A DNA stretch of 64,000 nt from Bradyrhizobium amphicarpaeae. Lineage in GTDB: Bacteria; Pseudomonadota; Alphaproteobacteria; Rhizobiales; Xanthobacteraceae. The notes below the pieces were generated by a model. It was not told the DNA's origin, made no database searches, and was given only the letters and a program-made list of their open reading frames with translations. Shown here piece after piece: positions 44,867-53,988 of the stretch. The stretch's first letter is position 1. The number at the start of each line of letters is the position of its first letter. Where the stretch lies: positions 2,138,001 through 2,202,000 of the forward strand of contig NZ_CP029426.2 in the NCBI RefSeq assembly GCF_002266435.3, in the 5' to 3' direction. Made by a program: the position numbers and the translations under genes.

Positions 44867-47053
44867 ATGCAGGTCACGCGCGATTTCTCGCATTACGTCC
44901 GGGCCGCGGGCGAGGGCGTCCAGCACATCGATCTCGCGGTCGAAGGCGTTCATTGCGCCGGCTGCATGGCCAAGATCGAGCGCGGCCTGTCCGCCATCCC
45001 CGACGTCACGCTGGCGCGCGTCAACCTCACCGACCGCCGGGTCGCGCTGGAATGGAAGGCCGGCACGCTCGATCCCGGCCGATTCATCGATCGGCTCGAG
45101 GAGCTCGGCTACAAGGCCTATCCGTTCGAGACCGAGAGCGCGGAAGTGGCGGAAGTCGCCGAATCGCGTTTCCTGCTGCGCTGCCTCGGTGTGGCCGCGT
45201 TCGCGACCATGAACGTGATGATGCTGTCGATCCCGGTGTGGTCGGGCAACGTCTCGGACATGCTGCCGGAGCAGCGCGACTTCTTCCACTGGTTGTCGGC
45301 GTTGATCGCGTTGCCGGCGGCAGCCTATGCCGGCCAGCCGTTCTTTCGTTCGGCGTGGCGCGCGTTGTCGGCAAAGACCACCAACATGGACGTTCCGATC
45401 TCGATCGGCGTGATCCTGGCGCTCGGCATGTCCGTGGTCGAGACCATCCACCACGCCGAGCACGCCTATTTCGACGCGGCGATCATGCTGCTGACCTTCC
45501 TGCTGGTCGGTCGCTTCCTCGACCAGAACATGCGACGGCGGACCCGCGCGGTTGCCGGCAATCTCGCGGCGCTGAAGGCCGAGACGGCCGCGAAGTTCGT
45601 CGGCCCTGATGAAATCTCGCAGGTGCCGGTAGCCGCGATCAATCCCGGCGACATCGTGCTGTTGCGGCCCGGCGAGCGCTGCGCGGTCGACGGCACCGTG
45701 ATCGAGGGCCGTTCGGAGATCGACCAGAGCCTGATCACCGGCGAGACGCTCTATGTCACGGCCGAGCAGGGCACGCCGGTCTATGCGGGCTCCATGAACA
45801 TCTCCGGCACGCTGCGGGTGCGGGTCTCGGCCGCGTCCGAGGCGACGTTGCTCGCCGAGATCACGCGGCTGCTCGACAACGCGCTGCAGGCGCGCTCGCG
45901 CTACATGCGCCTCGCCGACCGCGCCTCGCGGCTGTATGCGCCGGTGGTGCATGCGACCGCGTTCATCACCATCCTCGGCTGGGTCATCGCCGGCGCATCC
46001 TGGCATGATGCGATCGTGACCGGCGTCGCCGTGCTGATCATCACCTGTCCCTGCGCGCTGGGCCTTGCCATCCCCACCGTGCAGACCATCGCCTCCGGCG
46101 CGATGTTCAAGTCCGGGGTGCTGCTGAATTCCGGCGACGCGATCGAGCGGCTGGCCGAGGCCGACCATGTCATTTTCGACAAGACCGGCACGCTGACGCT
46201 GCCCGATCTCGAAGTGATGAATGCCGCCGACATCCCCGCCGACATCTTCGAACTCGCCGGCCGGCTCGCGCTGTCGAGCCATCATCCGGTCGCTTCCGCC
46301 GTCGCGCAGGCGGCCGGCGCCAGATCGCCTGTCGTCGGCGCGACCGAAGAAGCCGGGCAGGGCGTCCGTGCGACCGTGGACGGCGTCGAGCTTCGCCTTG
46401 GCCGCCCCTCCTTCTGCGGCGCGGAGGCGCTGATCAGCGCAGTTGTCGATCCCGAAGCTTCCATCGTCGCTTTCAGCAAGGGCAGCGAGAAGTTCGTGCT
46501 CTCGGTGCGCCAGGGCCTGCGTCCGGACGCTCACGCCGTGATCGCGGCGCTGAAGGCCCGCAACATCGGCGTCGAGATTCTCTCCGGCGACCGCGAGCCG
46601 GCCGTGAAGGCGGCCGCCCGGGCGCTTGATATCCCCGAATGGCGCGCCGGCGTCACGCCGGCCGACAAGATCGCACGGATCGAGGAACTGAAGCAGCGCG
46701 GCGCCAAGGTGCTGATGGTCGGCGACGGCATGAACGATGCGCCGTCGCTCGCGGCGGCCCATGTCTCGATGTCGCCGATCTCGGCGGCGCATCTCAGCCA
46801 GGCCACCGCCGATTTGGTCTTCCTCGGCCGCCCGCTGGCTCCGGTGGTCGCGGCCGTCGACGCCTCGCGCAAGGCGCTGCATTTGATGCGGCAGAACCTC
46901 TGGCTTGCGATCGGCTACAACGCGCTGGCGGTGCCGGTTGCGATCAGCGGCGTCGTGACGCCCCTGATCGCGGCTGCGGCCATGAGCGGATCGTCGATCC
47001 TGGTCATGCTGAATTCGCTGCGGGCGCGCAGCACCTCGCGGGAGATCGCGTGA
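44867..47053 (+). CDS. fixI: Copper-transporting P-type ATPase FixI/CcoI
   Basis: This 728-residue P1B-type ATPase has an N-terminal heavy-metal domain with VHCAGCMAKIE (Cys30, Cys33) and the transmembrane metal site CPCALGLAIP (near residue 393). The phosphorylation motif is DKTGTLT (Asp near 437) and the hinge GDGMNDAPSLAAA (near 618). It exports copper to the cbb3 oxidase on the periplasmic side rather than for copper tolerance. Its stop overlaps fixS by one base. Confidence 0.96.
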   Translation: MQVTRDFSHYVRAAGEGVQHIDLAVEGVHCAGCMAKIERGLSAIPDVTLARVNLTDRRVALEWKAGTLDPGRFIDRLEELGYKAYPFETESAEVAEVAESRFLLRCLGVAAFATMNVMMLSIPVWSGNVSDMLPEQRDFFHWLSALIALPAAAYAGQPFFRSAWRALSAKTTNMDVPISIGVILALGMSVVETIHHAEHAYFDAAIMLLTFLLVGRFLDQNMRRRTRAVAGNLAALKAETAAKFVGPDEISQVPVAAINPGDIVLLRPGERCAVDGTVIEGRSEIDQSLITGETLYVTAEQGTPVYAGSMNISGTLRVRVSAASEATLLAEITRLLDNALQARSRYMRLADRASRLYAPVVHATAFITILGWVIAGASWHDAIVTGVAVLIITCPCALGLAIPTVQTIASGAMFKSGVLLNSGDAIERLAEADHVIFDKTGTLTLPDLEVMNAADIPADIFELAGRLALSSHHPVASAVAQAAGARSPVVGATEEAGQGVRATVDGVELRLGRPSFCGAEALISAVVDPEASIVAFSKGSEKFVLSVRQGLRPDAHAVIAALKARNIGVEILSGDREPAVKAAARALDIPEWRAGVTPADKIARIEELKQRGAKVLMVGDGMNDAPSLAAAHVSMSPISAAHLSQATADLVFLGRPLAPVVAAVDASRKALHLMRQNLWLAIGYNALAVPVAISGVVTPLIAAAAMSGSSILVMLNSLRARSTSREIA

Positions 47054-47220
47054 TGGAGATCCTGGTCATCCTGGTCCCGCTGGCGCTGATGCTCGGAGGC
47101 GCCGGTCTCGTCGCCTTTCTCTGGTCGCTCAGAAGCGGCCAGTACGACGATCTCGACGGTGCCGCCTGGCGCGCGATCGCCGACGACGAGCCGCCGCAGG
47201 AAGCCCCGGTCAAGCGCTAG
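47053..47220 (+). CDS. fixS: cbb3 assembly small membrane protein FixS/CcoS, 55 aa
   Basis: A 55-residue protein with one transmembrane helix (LVPLALMLGGAGLVAFLW) and a conserved LRSGQYDDLDGAAW tail. FixS is required for insertion of redox cofactors into cbb3 oxidase. Its start overlaps the fixI stop (TGATG). The 3' end overlaps the convergent MFS gene by 4 nt, so transcripts are expected to collide there. Confidence 0.93.
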   Translation: MEILVILVPLALMLGGAGLVAFLWSLRSGQYDDLDGAAWRAIADDEPPQEAPVKR

Positions 47221-48419
47221 CGCCTCAGGGCGAAGGTGAGCATGGCTGCGGCCGCAAGGGCCACGCCCACGCCGAACACGCACGCGTGCCATCCGAAAGC
47301 GTCGAACAGGCGCCCGAGCACGGCGGTGCCGACCAGCCCTCCGCTGAAATAGCACGCAAGATAGGTCCCGCTGGCGATGCCGCGGTTGTCGGCCGCCGCC
47401 TGTCCGACGAAGCCCGTCGCCGCGGCCTGCGCGAAGAATGTGCCGACACCGACGAGAACCATGCCGATGAGCACTTCGCTCAGATGCGGCATCAGCATCA
47501 AGGGCAGGCCAAGCCCCGCAATCGCGAGCGCGCCCCAAATCGTCGGACGCGTTCCAAGCCATGATGCCACCCGTCCGGCCAGAAGCGTCGTGACGACCGA
47601 CGGCAGAAAGACGAAATAGACGAGACCCACATCCATCATGCCGAGCGACAACGGTGTCCGGACCAAGACGAAATTGACGAAAGTGAAGGTGCCGATGAAG
47701 GCGAACAGGATGCAGAAGCCGATGCCGAACGCTGCACGCAGCCGCGGATTGCGCCAATGCGCGATCGCGGCGGCAAACGGCGAAACGGCCGGCATCATCG
47801 CGTGCATCGGCTGCACGCGCCGGATGCTGAAATAGACCAGCACCGCACCAGTCAGATTGAGCGCTGCGAACAGATAGAAATTCCAGGCGAGGCCGAGTCC
47901 GTCGGCGACGGCAGCGGAGATCAGCCGTCCCACGAGATTGCTCGCGACATTGCCGGTGATGTAGGCGGCAAAGGCGCCGCCTGCATCCATGGCGCTGCAC
48001 TGCTCGCCGAGATAGGCGAGGGTGAGCGCGAAGGCGGACGCCATGCACAGGCCCTGCGCAACCCGCAATGCCATGAAGACGGTGAGATTTGGCGCCGAGG
48101 CGAGCAGGCTGGTCGGAATCGCCAGCAGCGCCAGGCTGACCAGGATGCCGAAGCGCCGGTTGATGTGCGGGCTGAAAAAGCCGACGACGAGGCTGGCTGT
48201 GGCCATCCCGAAGGTGCTGGCGTTGACGGCAAAGCCCATCGCCGCCGGCGTCACGCCGTAGTGCCGCGTCAGCGCGGGCAGGATCGCCTGCGTCGCGAAG
48301 AGATCGACGACGGTCAGGAATGCGGTGAGCCCGATCACGAGCGAGCGCAGCGCCAGGCCCGGCGAGTGCGCCCCCATCGTCGTCGCGGCCCCTGTTGTCG
48401 GCACAGAAAGATCGGTCAT
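47217..48419 (-). CDS. MFS transporter
   Basis: This 400-residue protein has 12 hydrophobic helices. The N-terminal half has RRFGILVSLALLAIP (loop 2-3 motif) and the C-terminal half LVGTAVLGRLFDAFGW. It resembles small-molecule MFS exporters and importers of the drug-H+ type. The ATG 48419 is chosen by a Shine-Dalgarno-like AGGA upstream; an ATG 12 codons earlier exists. It is convergent with fixS by a 4-nt overlap and starts 87 bp from the cupin gene stop. Confidence 0.88.
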   Translation of the reverse strand: MTDLSVPTTGAATTMGAHSPGLALRSLVIGLTAFLTVVDLFATQAILPALTRHYGVTPAAMGFAVNASTFGMATASLVVGFFSPHINRRFGILVSLALLAIPTSLLASAPNLTVFMALRVAQGLCMASAFALTLAYLGEQCSAMDAGGAFAAYITGNVASNLVGRLISAAVADGLGLAWNFYLFAALNLTGAVLVYFSIRRVQPMHAMMPAVSPFAAAIAHWRNPRLRAAFGIGFCILFAFIGTFTFVNFVLVRTPLSLGMMDVGLVYFVFLPSVVTTLLAGRVASWLGTRPTIWGALAIAGLGLPLMLMPHLSEVLIGMVLVGVGTFFAQAAATGFVGQAAADNRGIASGTYLACYFSGGLVGTAVLGRLFDAFGWHACVFGVGVALAAAAMLTFALRR

Positions 48420-48506
48420 GGCGGAACTGTCCTGTGAGGATGTGGCGCCCGGCATGGGGCCCCGGGCGCCACATCCGGTAACGTGCGCCTGGGCTGGTTG
48501 CGCTCG

Positions 48507-49013
48507 TTACATGTGGTGGTCGTTGGGATCCCTGCGGACGTCGCCGACATAGAGAATGACGGTGTCCTTGCCGAGGTTCTTCCACCAATGCGCGGTGCCG
48601 TGGACTTCGGCACGGATGTCGCCGGCCTTGTGCACGATCGGATCGACGCAATTGGAAGCGTATTCGACGATCTCGCCCTGCTGCACGAAGATCAAAGCGG
48701 GACGGTCATCGTGGCTGTGCCAGGGCACGATACCGCCGGGCTCGATGGTCAGCTTGCGGAAGCGCAGCTCGCGTCCCTCGATATGGGCGGGCTGCTTGCT
48801 GAGGTCGATCGCCCCGAGCGTGACGTCGGTAACGCCGACGGGCTTGTAATCGACCATCTGCTGGGCGTTGGGCTTGATCTTGCCGGCCGGGCATTCGCCG
48901 GCAGCGGCCGGCTGCGCTGACAGCGCGAGTGCGCCGGCAAGGGCAAGGCTTGGCCAGATCAGACGCGACGAGGCATGGCTCTTAAAATGGCTCCTGGAAT
49001 TGCCTTTGGACAT
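48507..49013 (-). CDS. Exported cupin-domain protein
   Basis: This 168-residue protein has a signal-like hydrophobic stretch (LIWPSLALAGALALSAQPAAAG, cleavage near PAAAG) and a single cupin fold with metal-binding HSHDD (in PWHSHDDRPALIF) and a later His (VHGTAHWWKN). Cupins of this kind bind a metal and may act as sugar isomerases, dioxygenases or sensors; none is shown. ATG 49013 is preceded by AGGAGA. It is divergent from a small secreted protein gene. Confidence 0.86.
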   Translation of the reverse strand: MSKGNSRSHFKSHASSRLIWPSLALAGALALSAQPAAAGECPAGKIKPNAQQMVDYKPVGVTDVTLGAIDLSKQPAHIEGRELRFRKLTIEPGGIVPWHSHDDRPALIFVQQGEIVEYASNCVDPIVHKAGDIRAEVHGTAHWWKNLGKDTVILYVGDVRRDPNDHHM

Positions 49014-49249
49014 GGGGAAGTCTCCTGTGTTGGCCGCAACCCCGCTGGTCGCCGGCGACGACGGGAGGTTCATCGAGATCGCGTCCATCCTGAAATGCCG
49101 GCTTGCTCTCGATGCGATAGCGCGGCGCTATGTTGATGCGCGGCGGCTATCGATCCGATTGGGCAACGGCATTTCCGCTTTCGCGGCATTCGGCGTCCGA
49201 TGGCGAGGCGCCCGATCGACGGGCGTTCACGTCAATCGGAGGAGCCCCC

Positions 49250-49534
49250 ATGCCGAAATTGTCCAAGACCCTGATCGTCACCGCCGCATTTGCGGTCATC
49301 GCCACATCCGCCTTCTCGGAGGCCGCCTGGGACTTCAAGGCCGGCATGGCCTATGTCTATGGCGGACCCGGCAAGATGTCGGCGATGGCCATGGCCCCGG
49401 CCGAGAAGAATCACGAGGCCATGATGAAGAGCGCCAAGAAGGTGCCCGACAACACCGTCTTCTTCATGGACAACGGATCGCTGTACTACACCTCGGGACG
49501 GCTCGATCCGACCGGCAATTTCTACGTGAACTGA
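49250..49534 (+). CDS. Small exported protein of unknown function (94 aa)
   Basis: The 94-residue product starts MPKLSKTLIVTAAFAVIATS, a typical Sec signal peptide, and the mature part is a short sequence with Met- and Lys-rich AMAMAPAEKNHEAMMKS. It contains no Cys. I do not recognise a family. GGAGGAG precedes the ATG. It is divergent from the cupin gene and 82 bp upstream of a peroxiredoxin gene, which may be linked to it by stress regulation, but no such element is seen. Confidence 0.75.
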   Translation: MPKLSKTLIVTAAFAVIATSAFSEAAWDFKAGMAYVYGGPGKMSAMAMAPAEKNHEAMMKSAKKVPDNTVFFMDNGSLYYTSGRLDPTGNFYVN

Positions 49535-49550
49535 ACCGGTCCTGGCATCG

Positions 49551-49574
49551 CGGCCGCCCCCTTGCGGGCGGCCG
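49551..49574. terminator. Hairpin after the small exported protein
   Basis: A 9-bp stem CGGCCGCCC / GGGCGGCCG with a 6-base loop lies 17 bp after the stop. There is no T-run on either strand, so termination is uncertain. Confidence 0.35.
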
Positions 49575-49616
49575 AACCCAGAAACTAATATTGCCCAGGA
49601 AACGCCGGAGCAGAAG

Positions 49617-50333
49617 ATGACAGCTCTCTCGCCTGCCGACGCCGAACAGCTCAGGCTTGCCTTCCAGCGTTGCCGCGACATGGACGGCACGCTGAACGAG
49701 CAGCTCCGCGCCTATGCGGATGCCAGCCGTGCCGTTTTTCCGGCCTATGGTGAGGCCGTCGATCGCCTGGTGGCGAGATTGGGCGGGAACGGCGGTGGCG
49801 AGTCCGCGCCGCGCCCGGGCGATGCGATGCCGCCGTTCATGCTGCCGGACGAGGCCGGGCGCCTCGTCACGCTGCCGTCGTTGTTGGAGCGCGGTCCGCT
49901 CGCCGTGATGTTCTTCCGTGGCCATTGGTGTCCCTATTGCCGGCTCAACGTCCGCGCCGTGGTCCAGGCGCTCGATCGCATCAAGGCCATGGGGGCGCAG
50001 GTCGTGGCAGTGATGCCGGAGACGCAGGAATATACCGGTCAACTCAAAGCCGAGTCCGGTGCGCCGTTTCCGATTCTGACCGATCTCGACAACGGCTATG
50101 CGCTGTCGCTCAATCTCGCGATCTGGCTCGGCGAAGAGATCCAGAGCCTGCTGTCCTATCAGGACATGGCGAAATTCCACGGCAATGACGGCTGGGTGCT
50201 GCCGATCCCGGCCGTATTCGTGGTTGGTCGCGACGGCATCGTGACAGCTCGCTTCGTCGATCCCGATTTCCGCAAGCGCATGGATATCGATGACCTGCTC
50301 GCGGCGCTGGAGAGTTCGTGCAGAGAGAACTGA
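49617..50333 (+). CDS. Peroxiredoxin-like (AhpC/TSA family) protein
   Basis: This 238-residue thioredoxin-fold protein has the conserved FRGHWCPYCR motif (two Cys in CPYC) of peroxiredoxin-like redox proteins. Preceding residues form an N-terminal helical extension. It may reduce peroxides or disulfides. It has no signal peptide, so it is cytoplasmic. GGAG is found upstream. It is followed by the palindromic repeat copy 2. Confidence 0.88.
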   Translation: MTALSPADAEQLRLAFQRCRDMDGTLNEQLRAYADASRAVFPAYGEAVDRLVARLGGNGGGESAPRPGDAMPPFMLPDEAGRLVTLPSLLERGPLAVMFFRGHWCPYCRLNVRAVVQALDRIKAMGAQVVAVMPETQEYTGQLKAESGAPFPILTDLDNGYALSLNLAIWLGEEIQSLLSYQDMAKFHGNDGWVLPIPAVFVVGRDGIVTARFVDPDFRKRMDIDDLLAALESSCREN

Positions 50334-50348
50334 GGTTCGACTTTCTTT

Positions 50349-50552
50349 CCCTCTCCCCTTGTGGGCGAGGGTGGCTCGCCGCGGAGCGGCGAGACGGGTG
50401 AGGGGTTGTCTCCGCGCGTGAGTCTTTTGCATCGAGTACGCGGATAGAACCCCTCATCCGGCGCCATAGCCGAAGCTACGCTTCGGCGTTTCTAAGAACG
50501 GCGGCTTGAAGCCGCCTATGCCACCTTCTCCCACAAGGGGAGAAGGGAGAGG
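50349..50552. repeat. Intergenic palindromic repeat, copy 2
   Basis: This copy begins CCCTCTCCCCTTGTGGGCGAG and ends CTCCCACAAGGGGAGAAGGG, with inner arms GGTGAGGGG / CCCCTCATCC as in copy 1. It has additional internal hairpins, including GCCGAAGC / GCTTCGGC and GGCGGCTT / AGCCGCC. The outer arms are shared with the 26748-26892 copy, but the centres differ. It lies between the convergent peroxiredoxin and LysR genes. Confidence 0.8.
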
Positions 50553-50558
50553 CCCCCG

Positions 50559-51440
50559 CTATCCCGCGATCCCGCGCCAGTCCGCGCCGCGCAGCATGCG
50601 CATCACGGCGTTGGCGACCGCCGTGCGTTGGCGGCCGGCCACCCCGTAAAGGCTGACGGTGCGGCGGGCATCGAGGCCGGCGACGGCGGCACGCTTCAAC
50701 TTGTCCGGCAGGGGCGATGTGTGCGGCATCATGGCGACGCCGATGTCGGCCTCGATCAATTCGATCAGGTCGCGCTCGCTCGAGATCTCGTGGCCATGCT
50801 CGATGCCGTGCTCGCGCAGGCTTGATGAGATGCGGCGCGCGTGCTCGCAATAAGTCCGGTTCAGCAATTGCTCCGAGCGCAAATCCTCCAGTTCAATCGG
50901 GCTGCGGCCGGCCAGCCGATGTGCCTCGCCAACGACGAGGTCGAAGCTCTCGGTGAACAGCGGCCAGGCGTCGAGCCGGTCCCATGCCTCGTCGATCTCG
51001 GCGGCGATGCCGAGCTCGGCTTCGCCCTTCTTGAGGAAATCGCCGACCTCTCGGCTGGTCCCGCGTAGGAAGTGCAATTCGAGCCGATTGAACTGCCGCC
51101 TGATCTCGTTGAGATGGGGAATGAGCAATGCCAGATCGATCGAATGCGTCAGCGCGATACGGAGTGCGCCGACCTCACCGCTTTTGAACGAGGAGGCGAG
51201 CGAGCGCGCGCCGGCGGCAGCGTCGAAACACTGCTTCAGGAGCGGATGCATGCGCTGGCCGAGCTCGGTCAGTTGCGCCGCCGGCCGCTCGCGGCGAAAC
51301 AGGTCGCCGCCGAGTTCGGCCTCGAGCTGCTTGATCGCGCGCGTCAGCGACGGCTGTGTGACGTTGCACTCCTCGGCCGCGCGCGTGAAATTGAGCAACT
51401 GCGCCACCGCGAGGAAATAGCGGACCTGGTGCATTTCCAT
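50559..51440 (-). CDS. LysR-family transcriptional regulator
   Basis: This 293-residue regulator has an N-terminal winged helix-turn-helix (FTRAAEECNVTQPSLTRAIKQ, residues about 18-38) and a periplasmic-binding-protein-like effector domain (about 90-290). It is divergent from the bdhA gene and probably regulates it or the pair with patatin. The 176-bp region between (51441-51616) should contain the LysR T-N11-A operator, but I see no unique candidate. Confidence 0.9.
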   Translation of the reverse strand: MEMHQVRYFLAVAQLLNFTRAAEECNVTQPSLTRAIKQLEAELGGDLFRRERPAAQLTELGQRMHPLLKQCFDAAAGARSLASSFKSGEVGALRIALTHSIDLALLIPHLNEIRRQFNRLELHFLRGTSREVGDFLKKGEAELGIAAEIDEAWDRLDAWPLFTESFDLVVGEAHRLAGRSPIELEDLRSEQLLNRTYCEHARRISSSLREHGIEHGHEISSERDLIELIEADIGVAMMPHTSPLPDKLKRAAVAGLDARRTVSLYGVAGRQRTAVANAVMRMLRGADWRGIAG

Positions 51441-51616
51441 GGATCGGCTCCCAGCAAGATAGGGCGATCCTATCGGATCGAGCCGGCCAATGACATCCCA
51501 CCTGCAATAGCGCGCGCCTATGGATTCGGAAGCCAGCCGGTATTTCCGTTTGGGCCGCCGATCCTCCAGGGTCTGCGAAAGCTGGAAGTCCAGCCATTGC
51601 CAACGGAGACCAGGTC

Positions 51617-52441
51617 ATGAACATACCGCTGAAGCCGCAGACATCTCAGCCCGCACGCGCGCTGGCCGGCAAGGTGGCCCTGGTCACGGGCTCGACCAGC
51701 GGTATCGGCCTCGGCATTGCGCGCGCGCTGGCGGCGGCCGGCGCCGACATTGTGTTGAACGGCCTTGGCGTTGCCGCCGAAATTGGCCGGACGCGGGAGC
51801 AGATCGGCGCCGAGTTCAGCGTCAAGGCGAGCTACTCTCCGGCCGACATGACGAGGCCAAAGTCGATTGCCGAAATGATCGCGGCGACCATCGCCCAGGC
51901 CGGCCGGCTCGACATCCTCGTCAACAATGCCGGCATCCAGCATGTCGCGCCGCTCGAGCAGTTTCCGGTCGAGAAATGGGACCAGATCCTCGCCATCAAT
52001 TTGACCTCGGCCTTCCACACGACGCGGCTGGCGCTGCCGGCGATGCGCCAGAACCGTTTCGGCCGGATCATCAACATCGCCTCCGCGCACGGCCTGGTCG
52101 GCTCGCCGTTCAAGGCGGCCTATGTCGCCGCCAAGCACGGCATCGTTGGCCTCACCAAAGTCACGGCGCTGGAGACCGCGGAGGACGGCATCACCTGCAA
52201 TGCGGTCTGTCCCGGCTACGTCTATACGCCGCTGGTCGAGGCGCAGATCGACGGGCAGGCCAAGGCGCACGGCATTTCGCGCGATCAGGTGATCCGCGAC
52301 GTGCTGCTCGCGCAGCAGCCGAACAAGCGCTTTGCCACGGTCGAGGAGCTCGGCGCGCTGACGGTGTTCCTGTCGACGGACGCTGCCGCTTCGATCACAG
52401 GGGTCGCGCTTCCGGTCGACGGCGGCTGGACCGCACATTGA
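51617..52441 (+). CDS. bdhA: 3-hydroxybutyrate dehydrogenase
   Basis: This 274-residue SDR has TGSTSGIG (residues 24-31), the catalytic Y-V-A-A-K motif and the family-typical LAQQPNKRFATVEELG near the C terminus, which strongly marks 3-hydroxybutyrate dehydrogenase. It interconverts D-3-hydroxybutyrate and acetoacetate with NAD, in polyhydroxybutyrate breakdown. A patatin-like phospholipase gene lies 70 bp downstream on the same strand. Confidence 0.9.
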   Translation: MNIPLKPQTSQPARALAGKVALVTGSTSGIGLGIARALAAAGADIVLNGLGVAAEIGRTREQIGAEFSVKASYSPADMTRPKSIAEMIAATIAQAGRLDILVNNAGIQHVAPLEQFPVEKWDQILAINLTSAFHTTRLALPAMRQNRFGRIINIASAHGLVGSPFKAAYVAAKHGIVGLTKVTALETAEDGITCNAVCPGYVYTPLVEAQIDGQAKAHGISRDQVIRDVLLAQQPNKRFATVEELGALTVFLSTDAAASITGVALPVDGGWTAH

Positions 52442-52511
52442 CATGGGGCGACGTAACAAGCCGTCGCGCCCTGCGAAGATTCGATCGGTGCAGCCTCACT
52501 GGGAGCAAGAC

Positions 52512-53660
52512 ATGAACGGCATGCAGGACAATACGCAGAGCAAGGGTTCGGATCTGCCGGGGCAGGTCGTGCTCGTGCTTCAAGGCGGCGGCGCGCTGGG
52601 GTCCTACCAGGCTGGCGTGTATCAGGCGCTGCACGAGGCCGGCATCGAGCCGGACTGGATCATCGGCACCTCGATCGGCGCCATCAATGCGAGCCTGATT
52701 GCCGGCAATGAGCCCGGCCGGCGGCTGGCGCATCTGAGGGAGTTCTGGAAACGGATGGAGCAGACCCCAGTCTGGAATCTGCGCACCGCGTTTCCCGGCT
52801 TCAACGAGAAGCTGGCCTATTGGTCCACCGTCACCAACGGCATTGCCGGCTTCTTCCGGCCCAACCCTCTCGCGCATGCGGGGGATTCCTATCCGCTCGG
52901 TGCGGACCATGCCGGTTTCTATTCGATCGCGCCGCTGGAGAAGACGTTGCTCGAGCTGGTCGATTTCGGCCTGGTCAACCGCTGCTCGCCGCGGTTGACG
53001 GTCGGCGCGGCCCATGTTCGCAGCAGCCAGATGCGCTATTTCGACAGCCGCGATGGCGAGCTGACCGTGAAGCACGTGCTGGCCTCAGGCGCGTTACCGC
53101 CAGCGTTTCCGGCCGTGCGCATCGACGGCGAGCTCTATTGGGACGGCGGCATCCTGTCCAACACGCCGACCGAAGCCGTGTTCGACGACAATCCGCGCAA
53201 GAATTCGCTGATCTTCGCCGTGCATCTGTGGAATCCCGTCGGCGCGGAGCCGACGACGATGGCGGAGGTGCTGAACCGGCACAAGGACGTGCAATACTCG
53301 AGCCGCATCGCGAGCCAGATTGCCCGCCAGCAGCAGGCCCATCGCCTGCGCCACGTCATCAACCAGCTCGCCGCGCGCCTTTCCGAGGGCGAGCGCCGCG
53401 ACCCAGCGGTGCGGGAACTGACCAGCTACGGCTGTCCGACCCGGATGCATGTCGTGCGGCTGCTGGCGCCTCAGCTCGACCGTGAGACCCATACCAAGGA
53501 CATCGATTTCAGCCCCTCCGGCATCATGCGGCGCTGGGACGCCGGCTACGCGCATACGAGGTCCGTGCTCGAACGAAGACCGTGGGTCGGCGAATTCGAT
53601 CCACTCGCCGGCGTGGTGCTGCACGAGCACATGGACGTGCTGCCGATTGCGGCGGAATAG
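52512..53660 (+). CDS. Patatin-like phospholipase
   Basis: This 382-residue protein has the patatin oxyanion loop GGGALG (residues about 25-30), the nucleophile motif GTSIGA (residues about 52-57) and the catalytic Asp in DGGILSNTP (about residue 210). Patatins hydrolyse lipid acyl esters with a Ser-Asp dyad. The C-terminal 90 residues resemble a DUF3734-type extension. The ATG is preceded by GGGAG. It follows bdhA, an arrangement also linked to polyhydroxybutyrate breakdown, but its role is inferred. Confidence 0.9.
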   Translation: MNGMQDNTQSKGSDLPGQVVLVLQGGGALGSYQAGVYQALHEAGIEPDWIIGTSIGAINASLIAGNEPGRRLAHLREFWKRMEQTPVWNLRTAFPGFNEKLAYWSTVTNGIAGFFRPNPLAHAGDSYPLGADHAGFYSIAPLEKTLLELVDFGLVNRCSPRLTVGAAHVRSSQMRYFDSRDGELTVKHVLASGALPPAFPAVRIDGELYWDGGILSNTPTEAVFDDNPRKNSLIFAVHLWNPVGAEPTTMAEVLNRHKDVQYSSRIASQIARQQQAHRLRHVINQLAARLSEGERRDPAVRELTSYGCPTRMHVVRLLAPQLDRETHTKDIDFSPSGIMRRWDAGYAHTRSVLERRPWVGEFDPLAGVVLHEHMDVLPIAAE

Positions 53661-53778
53661 GAGCGCGCTGCGCAGCTCAGGATGTTGCAAGCATCCGGAA
53701 TATTTTCGCGGAGGCAGGCTGGATTGCTGCGTCGCTTCGCTTCTTACAACGGCGGAGCGCGCGGAGTTACCCCGCGCC

Positions 53779-53887
53779 TTACACCGCCGGCAGCTTCCGG
53801 TACAGCGCGCTGTAGGTGCCGGCCGAGATGCACTAGGAGAACGATCGTCCCAAGGCGCTGCGGCGCATGGGTGTCGAGCTGGTCCTG
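53779..53887 (-). pseudogene. Degenerate copy of the glgA 3' end
   Basis: This 109-bp stretch is about 87% identical by hand count (13 differences in about 97 aligned bases) to the 3' end of the intact glgA (56303-56398), in the same orientation. Read on the minus strand it encodes QLDTMRRSALGRSFS-stop-CISAGTYSALYRKLPAV after removing one extra C, so it contains a frameshift and a Trp-to-stop change. Nothing else of glgA is present. It lies on the far side of the KAP NTPase gene. See findings. Confidence 0.75.
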
Positions 53888-53988
53888 CGCCTATATCATT
53901 GCAAGTTGTTCTTTCGCGGTCATCTTCCTGCCTTCCGTTGAAGACGTGGGGACTCGACAGCTAGCGCTTAGATGGTCATCTTCCAAGC

